Of a stretch of 5,855 bases of DNA, positions 3,755 through 5,855 are shown one piece after another. The stretch spans positions 1-5,855 of the forward strand of contig DIHK01000028.1 of the NCBI GenBank assembly GCA_002420115.1. The letters are read 5' to 3'. The number at the start of each line of letters is the position of its first letter. Position 1 is the first letter of the stretch. The DNA comes from Nitrospira sp. UBA5698 (GTDB taxonomy: Bacteria > Nitrospirota > Nitrospiria > Nitrospirales > Nitrospiraceae). The notes beneath the pieces are model-generated. The model was not told the DNA's origin. It did not search any database and saw nothing but the letters and a program-made list of their open reading frames with translations. A program made the position numbers and the translations under genes.

Positions 3755-4114
3755 ATGCACCCCGAGCTTCGACGAGCCTATGATACAGAAATGACCGCTG
3801 CAGCTAAACTGTACGATACCAACCAACTTCAACTCGCATTTTCCCATCTTGAGCGGGCACACATCTTAGGACAGTCGTTCTCGATTGCCCATGCGCGAAC
3901 GCACTGGTGGATGTTGAGGGTTGGTTTGCGAAATCGAGATATCGTGGAGATTCTGGGCCAGATCCCACGGATTTTTGGAGCGTTACTTTTCTCGAGAATC
4001 TGGATTCCAATCGGCAATACCGGAGGCGCTCGAGTGCCTCCGTCCAAGACGATGCCTATCCCGCATGAACTTCAAGTACTACTTGACCAGTATGGACGTA
4101 ATGCTATGAACTAA
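3755..4114 (+). CDS. DUF3703 family protein
   Basis: A 119-residue protein, near the usual family length. It begins MHPELRRAYDTEMTAAAKLY. The family core is easy to see: FSHLERAHILGQSFSIAHAR (about 29-48), then HWWMLRVGLRNRD (50-62), then IPIGNTGGARVPPSKTMPIP (84-103). The His and Trp residues of the HxxxHWWM stretch and the GNTGGARV loop are its strongest marks. No signal peptide is present, and the middle (IFGALLFSRIWIPIG) is hydrophobic but short. The family function is unknown. Members are often reported near metal-resistance or mobile genes, but no such genes are seen here. No Shine-Dalgarno is seen before the ATG. A later ATG at 3791 lacks one too and would lose family sequence, so the first is kept. 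Its 3' end faces the permease gene, 67 bases away. Confidence 0.85.
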   Translation: MHPELRRAYDTEMTAAAKLYDTNQLQLAFSHLERAHILGQSFSIAHARTHWWMLRVGLRNRDIVEILGQIPRIFGALLFSRIWIPIGNTGGARVPPSKTMPIPHELQVLLDQYGRNAMN

Positions 4115-4154
4115 ATAATTTCGCATACCTCATGTAAAGATTTCACTTACTCAA

Positions 4155-4166
4155 CGATCATGATCG
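4155..4166. repeat. 12-bp perfect palindrome between convergent genes
   Basis: CGATCATGATCG lies in the 67-base gap between the DUF3703 stop and the permease stop. As a hairpin it would have only four pairs, so it is a weak terminator at best. No other terminator is visible for either gene. Confidence 0.3.
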
Positions 4167-4181
4167 CTTCCATCCTGGGAA

Positions 4182-5855
4182 TTATTCGTCCCTCAGTCCC
4201 TCAACGACCGGTTGTCGCGCGGCCCATCGGGCAGGAAAGTAGCCAGCCACCAAGGTGGCCAAGACGGCAAGCGCCACAGCCTGGACGAGCGATCCGATCG
4301 GAAGAATCATTTGAATGGTCCATCCGAACGATTGCCGATTGATCACTTTGATCAGCAACAGCGACAGCAACCCTCCCCCAATGAGTCCCAAGACGATTCC
4401 GATCGCACCCAGGTAGATGGCTTCCCAGAGGACCAGCTGCTGAATTTGTGCCGAGCTGCCGCCAATGGCCCGAAGGGTGGCAAACTCCCGACGTCGTTCG
4501 AGCACGGACGTGATCAGAGTGTTCACAATCCCCAGCATCGCAATGACGACAGCGATGGCTTCCAGGACATAGGTGAGGAGAAACGTCCGATCGAAAATCT
4601 CAAGAATCTCTTTCCGCAACTCTGTATTACTGATGACTAATGGAGGAAGTCCTCCATTCGTGACGCTGCTCAATTGTTCAGTGATCCGATCTCGTACACG
4701 ATCCAGACTGGCTCGCTCGCGCAGATATACAGGGAAGACGGTCACTAACTCATCGTGCCACAGCGACTGATACAGAGCTCGATCCATCAGGAGCTTGCCC
4801 CCATCCGTGGAATAATCATAAAACACCGCCACGATGGGAAACGGCCTCACCCCGTTGGGGGTCATGATTTCAAGGATAGATCCTTCCTGCACGCCCAATC
4901 GGTTGGCCAACACTTCCGAAACGAGCAGGCCGCCGATCTCAGCCGCTCGATTGAGCTGTTCTGATGAATCACCGTGTCGAACCAGGTATTGGCTCCACTG
5001 AGCATGTAAGCGCAAATCCCGCGAAACCACCGCCACGCGGTAGCCGTTCACCGTCATCCGTACATCGCGATAGGTGTCAACCGCCGCCACCTCAGGAATT
5101 GAGGACAGGAGGCTCGTCCAGGACTGCGGCAGGCTCCGTCCGACCGTGCCGATCTCCGTACCTCGCAACCAGAGTGACGGCGCCACCACCACATCGGCCA
5201 AAACCGTATCGGCAACCCAGACTTCCACGGTATGGCGAAAGCTGCGAACCATGACCAACACCCCGATCATAATGGCCAACCCCACCATGAAGGCTGAGAC
5301 CGTGACGCCGTTTCGACCTGGGTTTCTGGACGCATGCTCCACCGCAATCGTTCTCATCACCCCTGGTAATCCGGCAGTCGAGCCGATCGATCGGCGATGA
5401 CCTCTCCCTCTCGTGACGCACAACGGTGCGAGACACGCCAGTCCGGCCAAGAGACAGAGCGTGGCCATGTAACCCAAGACCGGAATCCCCTGAATCGGCC
5501 CTGGCCAACTCAGGAGTCCTGCCACGCCAAGCAGTACACATCCCAGGAGAGCCAGACGGCCCACCCGCAACTGCTGACTCGCTTCATAATCTCCCGGAGC
5601 AAGAGCACGAACCGTCGTCGTCCGGCCGGCATCCACACTGGGACCGATGGCGCCGATCATCGACACTACAGAGCCGACGAGGACACCTTCCGCCACCATC
5701 CTAAACCATGGCCCAGTCCACAACGATCCTGCGCCACCGGCACTCACCGGAACGTAGAGGTCTGAGATGGTTCGACTCAGCAGCGCAATCAGCTGTTGCG
5801 CCAACACCATTCCCGCAACACTTCCGACAAGCCCTCCTACGATACCGTACAGTCC
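4182..5855 (-). CDS. ABC transporter permease with two FtsX/MacB modules, C-terminal 557 residues (runs off right edge)
   Basis: The frame is open to the window edge. An internal ATG at 5808-5810 is not the start, because the preceding 15 codons (GLYGIVGGLVGSVAG) continue a membrane helix. The fragment opens in the end of a first FtsX domain, a hydrophobic helix then ISDLYVPV. A helix follows at about 48-72 and a connector ending near TTTVRALAPGDYE. Further helices lie at about 98-118, 122-146 and 183-205. A soluble, MacB-like extracytoplasmic domain covers about 206-420. The second FtsX domain (426-557) has three helix regions and the signature NTLITSVLERRREFATLRAIG. A protein of 800-900 residues with two such modules fits the YbbP/large FtsX permease class. 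These work with an ATPase of the LolD/MacB/YbbA type, which is probably further right. The cargo is unknown and may be a lipid or envelope substrate. Confidence 0.9.
   Translation of the reverse strand, partial: GLYGIVGGLVGSVAGMVLAQQLIALLSRTISDLYVPVSAGGAGSLWTGPWFRMVAEGVLVGSVVSMIGAIGPSVDAGRTTTVRALAPGDYEASQQLRVGRLALLGCVLLGVAGLLSWPGPIQGIPVLGYMATLCLLAGLACLAPLCVTRGRGHRRSIGSTAGLPGVMRTIAVEHASRNPGRNGVTVSAFMVGLAIMIGVLVMVRSFRHTVEVWVADTVLADVVVAPSLWLRGTEIGTVGRSLPQSWTSLLSSIPEVAAVDTYRDVRMTVNGYRVAVVSRDLRLHAQWSQYLVRHGDSSEQLNRAAEIGGLLVSEVLANRLGVQEGSILEIMTPNGVRPFPIVAVFYDYSTDGGKLLMDRALYQSLWHDELVTVFPVYLRERASLDRVRDRITEQLSSVTNGGLPPLVISNTELRKEILEIFDRTFLLTYVLEAIAVVIAMLGIVNTLITSVLERRREFATLRAIGGSSAQIQQLVLWEAIYLGAIGIVLGLIGGGLLSLLLIKVINRQSFGWTIQMILPIGSLVQAVALAVLATLVAGYFPARWAARQPVVEGLRDE

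Noticed and set aside
3656..4109. Minus-strand and alternative plus-strand ORFs across the DUF3703 gene
   Set aside because: They lie over a gene with strong family sequence and have no ribosome sites.
4160..5765. Plus-strand ORFs up to 142 codons and a 149-codon minus-strand ORF in another frame
   Set aside because: All are shadows of the large permease gene, which reads continuously with membrane helices and an FtsX signature.
1..5855. CRISPR array, replication origin or riboswitch
   Set aside because: No regularly spaced repeats, DnaA-box clusters or recognisable riboswitch core were seen on either strand.

Overview
The window is a bacterial chromosomal segment of moderate GC, about 5.9 kb. 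It holds a tRNA-flanked, gene-poor accessory patch, a toxin-antitoxin pair, a complete IS30-family insertion sequence, three small genes and part of a large membrane protein. The host cannot be named from this much sequence. The AGGAG/GGAGG ribosome sites, SDR enzyme, DUF3703 protein and double-FtsX permease suit an environmental Gram-negative-type bacterium. Nitrospirota or Pseudomonadota are plausible, but that is inference only.

Layout, left to right. Positions 1-109 (minus) are the first 36 codons of a short-chain dehydrogenase/reductase that leaves the window on the left. A CAU-anticodon tRNA lies at 253-328 (plus), with a fair sigma70-type promoter at 198-227. Positions 329-1203 hold no convincing gene. 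This stretch contains an imperfect copy of the tRNA 3' end (696-720), several hairpins, a 10-bp exact direct repeat and two very small ORFs with good ribosome sites. A tRNA followed by a copy of its own 3' end is the usual footprint of integration at a tRNA gene, so this may be a decayed attachment region.

Positions 1204-1880 (minus) carry a Phd/YefM-type antitoxin and a VapC-type PIN toxin with an ATGA overlap. In front of them is a 27-bp operator-like palindrome containing 9-bp direct repeats. Positions 1979-3043 are an intact IS30-family element: one DD(33)E transposase between imperfect inverted repeats, about 100 bp upstream of the antitoxin and on the same strand. Just beyond its right end, a short minus-strand reading frame (3110-3045) stops at the element border and may be the stub of an interrupted gene.

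The rest looks like ordinary chromosome. It has a short GNAT-like acetyltransferase (3165-3446, minus), a small signal-peptide-like ORF overlapping its start, a DUF3703 protein (3755-4114, plus) with its own promoter, and a two-module FtsX/MacB-type ABC permease (4182-5855, minus) that is cut by the right edge.

I see no clearly new multi-gene system. The best leads are the tRNA/tRNA-fragment region with its small ORFs, the gene stub at the IS border, and the signal-peptide ORF overlapping the acetyltransferase.
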